Of a stretch of 62,995 nucleotides of DNA, positions 18,384-26,865 are shown one piece after another. The notes beneath the pieces are model-generated. The model saw nothing but the letters and a program-made list of their open reading frames with translations, made no database searches and was not told the DNA's origin. The first letter of the stretch is position 1. Each line of letters starts with the position of its first letter. Source of the stretch: Alphaproteobacteria bacterium (GTDB lineage: Bacteria; Pseudomonadota; Alphaproteobacteria; SHVV01). The position numbers and the translations under genes are program-made. Where the stretch lies: NCBI GenBank assembly GCA_016869275.1, contig VGEO01000010.1, positions 1 to 62,995 on the forward strand, read 5' to 3'.

Positions 18384-19130
18384 TTACTTGCGGATCCCGC
18401 CGAAATAGGCTTCTTCGATCCGCTTACCGTCGACCAGTTCGTGCGACGGCGCGGTGAAAGCGATGCCGCCGATCCGCATGACGTAGGCGCGGTCGGAGAC
18501 TTCGAGCGCTTTCTTGACGTTCTGCTCGACCAACAGGCATTCGAGCTCGTGCTCTTTGTTGATGTCGCGGATGATGGTGAAGACGCGGTCCATGACCTTG
18601 CCCGAGAGGCCGAGCGAGGGTTCGTCGAGCAGCAGGAACTTGGGCTCGCCCATCAGCGCGCGGGCTATCGCCAGCATCTTCTGTTCGCCGCCCGAAAGCG
18701 TGCCGGCTAACTGCTTGCGCCGCTCCTTCAGGACCGGAAAGCGGTCGAACTGGCGGGTCAGATCGGTCTCGATCTTGGGCTTGTCGTTCCTGATGTAGGC
18801 GCCGAGCCGCAGATTCTCTTCGACCGTGAACCGCGGCATCACGTTCTCCACCGCCGCCACCGTATAGATGCCGAGCGTCGCGCGCTCGTGGGTCGCCTTG
18901 TCCTGGAGCGAGACCCACGACCCGTTGCTCCTGAATTGGATCGTCCCCTTCTTCGGTTTGAGCGACCCGATCACCGCCTTGAGCAGCGTGGTCTTGCCGG
19001 CGCCGTTCGGCCCCAACACGCAGACGATTTCCGACTTCCGCACCTCGATCGAGGCGTCCTGAACGGCCGGAATCTCGCCGTAGTAGATGTCGACGTTGTC
19101 GACTTTGAGGACCGGATCGGCGGCGGTCAT
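18384..19130 (-). CDS. Branched-chain-type ABC transporter ATPase, LivF-like (orphan pair)
   Basis: 248-residue ATPase of the LivF family. Walker A is GPNGAGKTT, signature LSGGEQKM, Walker B FLLLDEPSLGL, and VEENLRLGAYI is typical of LivF. The stretch that normally reads V-P-E-G-R-x-I-F-P before T-V-E-E-N-L instead reads VAAVENVMPRF, so the Q-loop residue that couples ATP binding to the permease is apparently lost. The start ATG 19130 is two bases after the LivG stop. No permease or binding protein accompanies this LivG/LivF pair; it may serve the permeases at 22423-24338 or others elsewhere. Confidence 0.88.
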   Translation of the reverse strand: MTAADPVLKVDNVDIYYGEIPAVQDASIEVRKSEIVCVLGPNGAGKTTLLKAVIGSLKPKKGTIQFRSNGSWVSLQDKATHERATLGIYTVAAVENVMPRFTVEENLRLGAYIRNDKPKIETDLTRQFDRFPVLKERRKQLAGTLSGGEQKMLAIARALMGEPKFLLLDEPSLGLSGKVMDRVFTIIRDINKEHELECLLVEQNVKKALEVSDRAYVMRIGGIAFTAPSHELVDGKRIEEAYFGGIRK

Positions 19131-19132
19131 GG

Positions 19133-19948
19133 CTAACCGAGATACGCGTCGATGACTTTTTGGTTGTTGCGCACTTCTGTGGGCGTGCCTTCGGCCAGCA
19201 CCTCGCCAAAGTTGAGCACCGAGACGCGGTCGGCCAAGTCGAGCACAACCTGCATGTTGTGCTCGATCATGAAGATGGTCTTGCCTTCGTCGCGGATCTG
19301 CCGAATCAGCGCCACCACCTGTTTGATCCAAACCGGATTGAGGCCGCCCGTCGGTTCGTCGAGCAGGATGAGGTCGGGATTGCCGATCAGAGTGCGGATG
19401 ATCTCGAGCATCCGCTGCTGGCCGGTCGACAACTGCTCCGGGAAGTCGTGGCGCCGCGGGTAGAGTTGCCCCTCGGCGTAGTTTTCGAGCAGCGCTGCGG
19501 CACGCGCGCGCAAGGCGAGCCGCTCGTCGCGCTCTTTGGGCAAGCACAGCGAGATGTCGACGAGGTTGGCCTGGGTCCGCGCCGTGTAGGCGATCTCGAC
19601 ATTCTCGACGATGCGAAGGCTCCGGAAAAAGCGCACCGCCTGAAACGTGCGGGCGATCCCGGCGGCGACGATCTGGTGCGGTCGCGCCTTGGCGAGATCG
19701 ACGCCCTTGAACCAGACGTGGCCGAGGTCGGCCGGCACGACGCCGGTAACGCAGTTGAAGAGCGAGCTCTTACCGGCGCCGTTGGGGCCGATCAGGGCAT
19801 AGATCTCGCCGCGTTTGATGGTGAGGTAGACGTCGGACAGCGCTTGCAGCCCGCCGAAGCGCTTGGAAACGCCTGCGATCGAAAAAAAAGACGCCGGGTC
19901 GGACGCCGCGCGGGCGCCCACCTTCGAGTCGAATGCTGCCATCGACAT
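19133..19948 (-). CDS. Branched-chain-type ABC transporter ATPase, LivG-like (orphan pair)
   Basis: 271-residue ATPase of the LivG family: Walker A GPNGAGKSS, FQAVRFFRSLRIVENV, signature LSTGQQRML, Walker B LILLDEPTGGLNP and H-loop MIEHNM. The last residues (VRNNQKVIDAYLG) are the standard LivG ending. ATG 19948 is chosen; earlier in-frame codons lie in low-complexity leader. The first 40 residues before the ATPase fold are unusually long and unconserved. It is divergent from the iron-enzyme gene at 20242 across a 293-base gap in which I see no clear promoter motif. First gene of the LivG-LivF-hydrolase-QOR unit. Confidence 0.9.
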   Translation of the reverse strand: MSMAAFDSKVGARAASDPASFFSIAGVSKRFGGLQALSDVYLTIKRGEIYALIGPNGAGKSSLFNCVTGVVPADLGHVWFKGVDLAKARPHQIVAAGIARTFQAVRFFRSLRIVENVEIAYTARTQANLVDISLCLPKERDERLALRARAAALLENYAEGQLYPRRHDFPEQLSTGQQRMLEIIRTLIGNPDLILLDEPTGGLNPVWIKQVVALIRQIRDEGKTIFMIEHNMQVVLDLADRVSVLNFGEVLAEGTPTEVRNNQKVIDAYLG

Positions 19949-20241
19949 GCCGAACAGTCCTCCCCTACCGGCGGCGCGCGCCGAGTTTACACATCCGTCG
20001 CACCCGGGCAAGCCGCTGGCAGGAGCCGCGCCGCGCGCTGCGGTTCGCGAGCCGGAGCGGGGACAAGATTCGGCGAGCCGCGTGGCCGGCGCGCGGCCTA
20101 CGTCGAGCGGCGGATTTACGCCGAAGTCTGGCCGAGCGCGCGAGCGATTTGCGACCGGCTTCTCTGCGTTCGCTTGACTCGTGCGGGTCCGGCGCCGAAG
20201 CTCGCGCGCTGATCGTCCACCATCGTATCCAGGAACGCGCC

Positions 20242-20991
20242 ATGGCCTTGACCGCCGCCAAAGTCCTGAAAGCCGTCGAGCAATTGCACAAGGATCGGCC
20301 GTTCGCCGAGCATCCGCTGTGGGCCGGGATGATGACCGGCGCCCATTCGGTGCCGCAGTTGCGGGTCTTCGCCAAGCAGTTCGGCATCCTGCCGCTTTGG
20401 AACAATCAGTATCACGGGCCGCTCTACGTCATTTGCCCCGATCCCAAGTGGCGCGAAATGTTGGCCGAAGTCGTCTACGAAGAGGGCACCGGCCGGCTCT
20501 ACGCCGATGGCCTACCGCACAATCAGCTCTACACCAACTTCGGTATCGGCCTGGGCCTGACGCGCCAGCAGATGTGGAAAACCAAGTACGGCCCCGGCGC
20601 GCTCGGCATCCAGAAGTGGTTCAAGAAGCTCTGCAACAAGAGCTTCCTCGAGGGTGTTTCGTGCCACATGCTGGCCGGCGAATCGCATGGGCCGGGCGTG
20701 TTCGGCAAGATGGCCGCGATGCTGCAGAAGAAGTACGGCCTGTCCGACCAGGCGGTCGCATTCTGGCGGGTCCACGATACCGCCGACGAAGATCACTCCG
20801 GGATCGGCAAGAAGCTCTTGGGTGACTTCGCCAAGACCCAGAAGGAGCTCGCGCTGGTCGTCAAGACGGTCGAGGCTACCGTCGACAAGATGTTCGCGTT
20901 CTACGACGACATCTATGCCCAGATGCTCAAGGTCGAAGGCGGCAAGCCGGCGCACGCCCGCCACGCCGCGGCGCGAAGGCGCGTGCACTAA
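20242..20991 (+). CDS. Iron-containing redox enzyme, PqqC/TenA (heme-oxygenase-like) fold
   Basis: 249-residue, largely helical protein resembling the iron-containing redox enzyme family of the heme-oxygenase-like fold, which includes PqqC, CADD and UndA-type diiron oxidases. Candidate metal ligands are Glu80/Glu81 in VVYEEGTGR, His93, Glu147 in LAGESHG, and His178, Asp182 and His185 in RVHDTADEDH. The last is the H-x3-D-x2-H pattern of diiron members. The tail is basic (HARHAAARRRVH). ATG 20242 follows an AGGAAC site. It precedes the LivK-type gene by 94 bases and may share its transcript. The reaction is unknown; oxidative decarboxylation or ring oxidation are possibilities from the family. 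Confidence 0.75.
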   Translation: MALTAAKVLKAVEQLHKDRPFAEHPLWAGMMTGAHSVPQLRVFAKQFGILPLWNNQYHGPLYVICPDPKWREMLAEVVYEEGTGRLYADGLPHNQLYTNFGIGLGLTRQQMWKTKYGPGALGIQKWFKKLCNKSFLEGVSCHMLAGESHGPGVFGKMAAMLQKKYGLSDQAVAFWRVHDTADEDHSGIGKKLLGDFAKTQKELALVVKTVEATVDKMFAFYDDIYAQMLKVEGGKPAHARHAAARRRVH

Positions 20992-21085
20992 CCGCGGTAG
21001 ACAACGCCGGCAACGGCGCGCATCATCTCCCCTAATGACATGGCCGCCGCGTGGAACCGCGGACGGCCCGAACAGGGAGCTATCC

Positions 21086-22333
21086 ATGAGACGCATCCGA
21101 TCGTTCGTGCTCGCCGCGCTGACCGCGGCGGGGTTCGCGGCTGTCGACGACGCCAGCGCGCAGGATATCCGCATCGCCGTCCTTGGACCGATGGCGTTCA
21201 TCCAAGGCGAGCATCATTGGGCCGGCGCCGAAATGGCGCGCGACGCGATCAACGCGGCGGGCGGCATTCAGGTGGGCAACACCAAACGCAAGATCGAATT
21301 GATCAAGGTCGACACCAACGAAATCTTGAGCGTTCCCGATGCGACCAACGCGATCGAACGCGCGATCAGCCGCGACCGCGCCGACTTCCTGATCGGCGGC
21401 TTTCGCTCCGAGGCCGTGCTGGCAATGCAGGAAGTGGCGATGGACGCCAAGAAAATATTTCTCGGCGTCGGCGCGTCGCACTCCAAGCTCGGCCTCAACG
21501 TCAAGGACAACAAGGAGCGCTACAAATACTGGTTCCGGGTGTCCCCGGTGAAGGACACCGATCTTGGACGTCTCGTGTTCTCGGTGCTCGGTTCGATCGC
21601 CGAACAGGTGCGAGCCGACCTCAATCGTCCCCAGCCCAAAGTTGCCGTGGTCGCGGAAAAGGCGGTGTGGGTCGAGGCGCTGGTCAAGGCGGCGGAAGCC
21701 AACCTGCCGCGGATGAAGATGGAGATGGTCGGGCTGTGGCAGCCTTCGGCGACCGCGACCGATGTCACCGCCGAGCTCAGCGCCATCAAACGCGCCGAAG
21801 CCGACATCGTGTTTACGATCGTTTCCGGCCCGGTCGGGATCGTGCTTGGCCGGCAGATGGCCGAACTGCAGCTGCCCGCGATCGCGTTCGGCATCAATGT
21901 CGAAGCGCAAAAGGACGAGTTCTGGGGCGCGACCGCCAACAAGGGAAACTTCGTCGCCACGCTCGACACCTACAGCGATATCGAGATCACGCCGGCGACG
22001 ACGGCGTTCGTCAAAGCGTTCAGAGAACGCTACAAGCGCGCTCCGACCTACACGGCCGCGACCTATGACGCGATCAATTTGCTCAAGGAAACGATCGAGA
22101 ACGTCGGCAGCCTCGACGCTGACAAGTTGGTCGCGACGCTTGAAAAAGCGGACCGCGTCGGCACCGCTGGCCGGCTCGCCTTCGACGAGAATCACGATCT
22201 TGTCTGGGGTCCCGGCAAGACCACCGGTATCGCGGTGCAGTGGCAAAACGGGGTCAAGGTACCGTTCTGGCCCAACAACTGGAACGGGGTGACCTACAAA
22301 GGCGTGCAGCCGTTCCAGTTGCCGAAGCGTTGA
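21086..22333 (+). CDS. Branched-chain-type ABC substrate-binding protein, LivK-like
   Basis: 415-residue periplasmic binding protein (type I fold, Peripla_BP_6 family). A signal peptide (MRRIRSFVLAALTAAGFAA, probably cut after ASA) leads into DIRIAVLGPMAFIQGEHHW, with GAEMARDAINAAGGI typical of the family. Later segments FRVSPVKDTD, AVVAEKAVWVEALVKAAE and TYTAATYDAINLLKE complete the two lobes. Such proteins carry branched-chain amino acids, amides, urea or aromatic acids; the ligand cannot be read from sequence. GGGAG precedes the ATG. A GC palindrome follows the gene before the permease genes, a common way to keep binding-protein mRNA in excess. Confidence 0.9.
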   Translation: MRRIRSFVLAALTAAGFAAVDDASAQDIRIAVLGPMAFIQGEHHWAGAEMARDAINAAGGIQVGNTKRKIELIKVDTNEILSVPDATNAIERAISRDRADFLIGGFRSEAVLAMQEVAMDAKKIFLGVGASHSKLGLNVKDNKERYKYWFRVSPVKDTDLGRLVFSVLGSIAEQVRADLNRPQPKVAVVAEKAVWVEALVKAAEANLPRMKMEMVGLWQPSATATDVTAELSAIKRAEADIVFTIVSGPVGIVLGRQMAELQLPAIAFGINVEAQKDEFWGATANKGNFVATLDTYSDIEITPATTAFVKAFRERYKRAPTYTAATYDAINLLKETIENVGSLDADKLVATLEKADRVGTAGRLAFDENHDLVWGPGKTTGIAVQWQNGVKVPFWPNNWNGVTYKGVQPFQLPKR

Positions 22334-22369
22334 ACGACACGATCGGCCGCCGCGTCTCCTCGCCGCAGG

Positions 22370-22381
22370 GGGGCGCGCCCC
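22370..22381. repeat. 12-bp GC palindrome between LivK and LivH
   Basis: GGGGCGCGCCCC is self-complementary and lies 36 bases after the LivK stop. It could form a short hairpin or cruciform that stabilises upstream mRNA. No T-run follows. Confidence 0.3.
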
Positions 22382-22422
22382 TCGCTGGCGTGTGCTGGCG
22401 GCGGCGGCGCAAGGGCTAGGTC

Positions 22423-23292
22423 GTGCTGCAGGACATCCTGATCACCGGTCTCGTCACGGGCGGCGTCTATGCGCTGCTAGCGATCGGTTTTTCGCTGGTC
22501 TTCGGCGTCGCCCGGATCGTCAATATCGCCCACACCGCGTTCTACATGCTGGCCGCGTACGCGTTCTATGTTGCTCTTACCGTGCTCGAACTACCGCTGC
22601 TCCTCGCCGTCGCATTGGCGATCGGTACGGTCACGGCGCTGTCGGTGATTTGCTACCGGTTGGTGATCGCCCCGATTCGCCAACACGAATCGGCGGTTCT
22701 GATCGCCACCATCGCGCTCGCGTTGATCTTCCAAGAAAGCTTGCTTCTGACGTTCGGCGGCCACTTTCTCGGCATTCCTGCGGCGGTCGAAGGTTACGCG
22801 TCGCTGCTCGGCGTCCGCGTAAGCAATCAACGCCTGGTGGTACTCGCGGTGGTCGCCGTCGCCCTCGTCGTCACGTGGTACGCGCTCTACCGGACTCGAT
22901 TCGGACTCGCCGTGCGTGCGACGGCGAACGACCTCGAAATCGCCAATCTGATGGGCATCGATGTCGGCCGCATCGCCATGCTCACGGTTGCAGCTTCGGT
23001 CGCGCTGGCCGCGATCGCCGGCGTCGTGGTGGCGCCGGTGTTCGTGGTCGACCCGCTGATGTGGCTGTCGCCGCTCGTGAGCGTGCTGGCGATCGTCGTC
23101 TTAGGCGGCCTTGGCAGCCTTCGAGGCAGCCTCGCCGGCGCCTTTATTCTCGGCTACGTCGAGGCAATCACCGTGTTCGCGGTTCCCGCCGGGGCCTTCC
23201 TCAAGAACGGGGTATCGCTCTCGATCATGATCGTCGTGCTGCTACTGCGCCCCGAGGGCCTGTTTGGCGTCGCGTTCGAGGAAGAACGATGA
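22423..23292 (+). CDS. Branched-chain-type ABC permease, LivH-like
   Basis: 289-residue membrane protein with about eight hydrophobic segments. It opens DILITGLVTGGVYALLAIGFSLVFGV and RIVNIAHTAFYMLAAY, the LivH family signature, and has RATANDLEIANLMGI and VVLGGLGSLRGSLAGAF, the EAA-like loop that docks with the LivG/LivF ATPases. The start is GTG at 22423. Its TGA overlaps the LivM ATG by four bases, indicating translational coupling. It forms one half of the inner-membrane pore. Confidence 0.92.
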   Translation: MLQDILITGLVTGGVYALLAIGFSLVFGVARIVNIAHTAFYMLAAYAFYVALTVLELPLLLAVALAIGTVTALSVICYRLVIAPIRQHESAVLIATIALALIFQESLLLTFGGHFLGIPAAVEGYASLLGVRVSNQRLVVLAVVAVALVVTWYALYRTRFGLAVRATANDLEIANLMGIDVGRIAMLTVAASVALAAIAGVVVAPVFVVDPLMWLSPLVSVLAIVVLGGLGSLRGSLAGAFILGYVEAITVFAVPAGAFLKNGVSLSIMIVVLLLRPEGLFGVAFEEER

Positions 23293-24338
23293 GAGCGTTC
23301 GCCACGCTGCCGCGCCGCGCCTGGGCCAGCCTGCGCGCCGACGTGCTGGTCCTGCCGAGCCGCATCTTCGTCTTCGTCGGCGTCGTCGCGCTGGTTGCGC
23401 TGCCGCTCATCGTCGACGACCGCTACGTGCTCCGCATTGTCACCATGGCGGCGATCTTCGCCGTTTTCGCCGCGAGCTGGGACCTGCTCGCCGGGTATGC
23501 CGGCCAAGTCAATTTCGGCCACGCCCTGTTTTTCGGCATTGGCGCTTACAGTTCGGCCCTGCTGTCGCAGCGCCTCGGCCTGCCGGTGTGGCTGACGATG
23601 CCGCTCGGTGCGCTGGCAGCGATGCTCGCCGGTTTCCTGGTTGGCATCCCCTGCCTCAGATTGCGCGGCGCTTACTTGAGCCTGGCTACGCTCGCCCTCC
23701 CGATCATCGCGATCAGCCTGCTGTTCGCGTTCCCGGGATTCTCTGGCGGCGAGCTCGGCATTTCCGGCCTGCGCCGCGCCGTCACGAGCCCGGTCGGTAA
23801 CTACTACCTGGCGGTGCTGACCATGCTGGCGTCGGTGTTCGTCATGTGGAAGATCGGAGACTCCAAGATCGGTTTGGTGCTCCACGCAATTCGCGAGGAC
23901 GAGGTCGCCTGCCGCGCGTCGGGCATCAATACGGTCCGCTACAAGCTCGCGGCGTTCGCGATCAGCGCGTTTTTCGCCGGCGCCGCCGGCGCCATGCTCG
24001 CCCACTTCCTCCGCGTCGCCGGCCCCTCGTCGTTCGAGGTCGCGCTGTCGTTCCAGGTCGTGATCTGGGGCGTCTTCGGCGGCGTCGCTACGATCTACGG
24101 ACCGGTCGTCGCGGTATTCGTCCTCTACCCGCTGACCGAGATGCTGGCCGCGTTCGAGTTGTTCAGATCGGTCCGCCTCCTCGGCTTCGCCGTCATCGTC
24201 CTCGCGATCCTCCTGCTGATGCCGCGCGGCCTGGTGCCATGGCTTCGCGACAAGATTGAGGCGGTTTGTCCGCGCTGCAAAAACCGCAACGCCGTCGTTC
24301 GCCGCGCCTGTCGCGTGTGCGATGCGACGCTGGCCTAG
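23289..24338 (+). CDS. Branched-chain-type ABC permease, LivM-like, with C-terminal zinc-ribbon-like tail
   Basis: 349-residue membrane protein of the LivM family: AGYAGQVNFGHALFFGIGAYS, GIPCLRLRGAYLSLATLA, ALRAIREDE-like HAIREDEVACRASGI and GVFGGVATIYGPVVA. After the last helix it ends with four cysteines in two C-x2-C pairs (C327, C330, C341, C344: VCPRCKNR and RACRVCDA). That tail looks like a zinc ribbon and is not part of the LivM core. The gene overlaps livH by four bases and is followed 23 bases later by an acyl-CoA ligase gene. The tail is predicted to be cytoplasmic, after the last membrane helix. Confidence 0.9.
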   Translation: MRAFATLPRRAWASLRADVLVLPSRIFVFVGVVALVALPLIVDDRYVLRIVTMAAIFAVFAASWDLLAGYAGQVNFGHALFFGIGAYSSALLSQRLGLPVWLTMPLGALAAMLAGFLVGIPCLRLRGAYLSLATLALPIIAISLLFAFPGFSGGELGISGLRRAVTSPVGNYYLAVLTMLASVFVMWKIGDSKIGLVLHAIREDEVACRASGINTVRYKLAAFAISAFFAGAAGAMLAHFLRVAGPSSFEVALSFQVVIWGVFGGVATIYGPVVAVFVLYPLTEMLAAFELFRSVRLLGFAVIVLAILLLMPRGLVPWLRDKIEAVCPRCKNRNAVVRRACRVCDATLA

Positions 24339-24361
24339 GACGCGCATACGGAGCCGCCGCC

Positions 24362-26077
24362 ATGGATGCCAAGATCGACCCGAAGTCCGCGTATCTCGCG
24401 CGCCCATGGCTCACACATTACGACCCTGGGGTTCCCGCCGAGGTCGACGTGCCGCCGATGTCGCTTGGCGACGCGTTCGACGCCGCAACCAAACGCCACG
24501 CCGAACGCACGGCGCTCGTGTTCTACGGTCGTTCGATAAGCTTTCACGAACTCGGGACCGATACCGATCGCGCCGCCGGCGCCTTCGCCGCCCTCGGGCT
24601 CGGCAAGGGCGACCGCGTCGCGCTCTATCTCGTCAACTGCCCGCAGTTTGTGATTGTCTATTTCGCGCTGCTCAAGCGCGGTTGCATCGTTACGCCGATC
24701 AGTCCGGTCTATACCAGCCACGAGGTCCGCCATCAGCTCGTCGACAGCGGCGCGCGAGCGGTCGTGTGCCAGGACATTCTTTACGACAACGTGGTCAGGA
24801 GCGGCATACGCCTCGATCACATCATCATCACCGCCATCGACGAGTACCTGCCGCGATTCAAGAAGCTGCTCGGCCGCTCGCCGCTAGGCCGCCTGTTTCC
24901 CGATTTCGGTGCGGGAACCGCGCCGGCGCCTGCCGCGGCCGCAATCCGCCTGAGCGATCTCATCGCCGGCGGCAAGCCAGTCGCCAACGCGGCGATCGAT
25001 CCGGATCGCGATCTGGCGGCGCTGCCCTATACCGGCGGCACCACCGGCGCTCCCAAAGGCGTGATGCTGACCCACCGCAACCTCGCCGCCGCAAGCGCGG
25101 TAGGCAGCGCGACCTTCGCTCAATATCTGAGCAAGCGCGAGGTCGAGATCGCGTTTCTCCCGTTCTTCCACATCTACGGCCAGGTCGTGATCATGCTGAA
25201 CGGCCTGCTCAGGGGTTCGACCCTGGTCCTGTTCACGACGCCGCATACCGAGGAAATCCTGGCCGCGATCGAACGCTACCAGGCCAGCGTCTTTTACGGC
25301 GTGCCGACGCTTTATCAATACTTGAGCGACCACAAGGACACCGACAAGGTCGACTGGCGACGCCTCAAGCTCGTGCTGTGCGGCGCCGATACGTTGCACG
25401 AGCAGACTGTCCGCAACTGGGAGCGCCGTACCAAGACGCCGATCATCGAAGGCTACGGGCTCTCGGAAACCTGCGCCATCAGCCATGTCAATCCGACCCG
25501 TCGTTGCAAAGTCGGCTCGTTCGGCGTGCCGGTGCCGGGCATGATGGCCGCCGTGGTTGACCCCGACGGCAGCGATTGCCGGGCGGTCGGAGACAGCGGC
25601 GAACTGGTCCTCCACGGACCGAACGTGATGCAAGGCTATTGGCAAGCCCCGGCTGAAACCGCTCAAGCGTTTCTCGAGATGGAGGGGCGGCGCTGGCTGC
25701 GAACGGGCGACATCGTGCGGATGGACGAGGACGGTTATTTCTTCTTCCTCGACCGCCGCAAGGACTTGATCAAGTACCGCGGCCACTCGGTGTTCGCGCG
25801 CGACATCGAGCACGTGCTCTACGAGCATCCGAAGGTCAAGTCGGCGGGAGTCATCGGCATCCCCGACCCCGAAGTCGGCCAGCGGATTCGGGCACTCGTG
25901 GTGTTGAACCCAGACGCCCGCGGCAAGGTCAGCGAAGACGAGATCATCGGCTACTGTCGCGAACGGTTGGCGCCGTACAAGGTCCCGCACACGGTCGAGT
26001 TCCGCGGCGAGCTGCCAAAGACCGACGTCGGCAAGGTGTCGCGCCGCGAGCTGCGCGAGGAGCACGGCGGAACGTGA
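24362..26077 (+). CDS. AMP-dependent acyl/aryl-CoA ligase
   Basis: 571-residue ANL-superfamily enzyme that activates a carboxylic acid with ATP and CoA. Core motifs are YTGGTTGAPKGVMLTH (phosphate loop), FLPFFHIYGQ, GYGLSET, TGDIVRMDEDGY, DRRKDLIKYRG (hinge) and the catalytic lysine in TDVGKVSRREL. It sits between LivM and LivG and overlaps LivG by four bases (GTGA). Encoding the ligase inside the transporter operon strongly suggests that the imported substrate is a carboxylic acid trapped as its CoA thioester. Chain or ring specificity cannot be deduced. ATG 24362 was chosen over a longer frame that would overlap livM. Confidence 0.93.
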   Translation: MDAKIDPKSAYLARPWLTHYDPGVPAEVDVPPMSLGDAFDAATKRHAERTALVFYGRSISFHELGTDTDRAAGAFAALGLGKGDRVALYLVNCPQFVIVYFALLKRGCIVTPISPVYTSHEVRHQLVDSGARAVVCQDILYDNVVRSGIRLDHIIITAIDEYLPRFKKLLGRSPLGRLFPDFGAGTAPAPAAAAIRLSDLIAGGKPVANAAIDPDRDLAALPYTGGTTGAPKGVMLTHRNLAAASAVGSATFAQYLSKREVEIAFLPFFHIYGQVVIMLNGLLRGSTLVLFTTPHTEEILAAIERYQASVFYGVPTLYQYLSDHKDTDKVDWRRLKLVLCGADTLHEQTVRNWERRTKTPIIEGYGLSETCAISHVNPTRRCKVGSFGVPVPGMMAAVVDPDGSDCRAVGDSGELVLHGPNVMQGYWQAPAETAQAFLEMEGRRWLRTGDIVRMDEDGYFFFLDRRKDLIKYRGHSVFARDIEHVLYEHPKVKSAGVIGIPDPEVGQRIRALVVLNPDARGKVSEDEIIGYCRERLAPYKVPHTVEFRGELPKTDVGKVSRRELREEHGGT

Positions 26078-26865
26078 CGACGCCCGGCACGCCGGCCCCG
26101 TTTTTTCGCGTCGAGAACCTGACCAAGCGTTTCGGTGGACTTATCGCTGTCAATGACGTGACGTTCGAAGTCGCCCGCAACGAGATCGTCGCCCTGATCG
26201 GACCGAACGGGGCCGGCAAGACGACGTTGCTGCGACTGATCGCCAAGCTGCTCAAACCCGACGCCGGCCGCATCGTCTTCAACGGCGCCGACATCACCGC
26301 GCTGAAACCGTGGGAAGTCGTCAACCGCGGTATCGCCGGCACCTTCCAAAACACGCGTCCGTTCCGGCACCTCCCGATCATCGCCAACGTCATGGTGCCG
26401 TGCCTCGCCCCGCGCGCCCGCCGCCGCGGCGAGTGGGTGAAACGCATCGAAGCCAAAGCCCTCGATGCACTCGAATTCGTCGGCATTTCCGACCTTGCCC
26501 TCGAGCCGGCGGCGGCCCTATCGCACGGCGACCTCAAGCGGCTCGAGGTGGCGCGCGCGATCGCGTCGGAGCCCGAGCTTCTGCTGCTCGACGAACCGCT
26601 CGGCGGGCTCAACCCGGCCGAGTCGGAGTTGCTCGCCAAGTCGATCAAGCGCTTGCACAAGGGTGGGCGTTTCGGGCGGCTGCATTCGGAAGGCCCGGCC
26701 GTGGTCATGATCGAGCACAAACTCAAGGAACTGATGGCGATCGTCGATCGCGTCATCGTTCTCGACCACGGCGAAACAATCGCCGACGGCCCTCCCGCCG
26801 ATATCGTTCGCGACCGCCGTGTCGTCGAAGCCTATCTCGGACCCGACCGTGTCGACGTTGCTTGA
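26074..26865 (+). CDS. Branched-chain-type ABC ATPase, LivG-like
   Basis: 263-residue ATPase with Walker A GPNGAGKTT, TFQNTRPFRHLPIIANVM, a variant signature LSHGDLKRLEVARA, Walker [14 protein letters not shown] and H-loop MIEHKLKEL. The H-G-D signature is a known LivG variant. Translation starts at GTG 26074, overlapping the ligase stop by four bases. Its 3' end overlaps the LivF start region by 17 bases. It is the cognate ATPase for the LivH/LivM pair in this operon. Confidence 0.92.
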   Translation: MTTPGTPAPFFRVENLTKRFGGLIAVNDVTFEVARNEIVALIGPNGAGKTTLLRLIAKLLKPDAGRIVFNGADITALKPWEVVNRGIAGTFQNTRPFRHLPIIANVMVPCLAPRARRRGEWVKRIEAKALDALEFVGISDLALEPAAALSHGDLKRLEVARAIASEPELLLLDEPLGGLNPAESELLAKSIKRLHKGGRFGRLHSEGPAVVMIEHKLKELMAIVDRVIVLDHGETIADGPPADIVRDRRVVEAYLGPDRVDVA

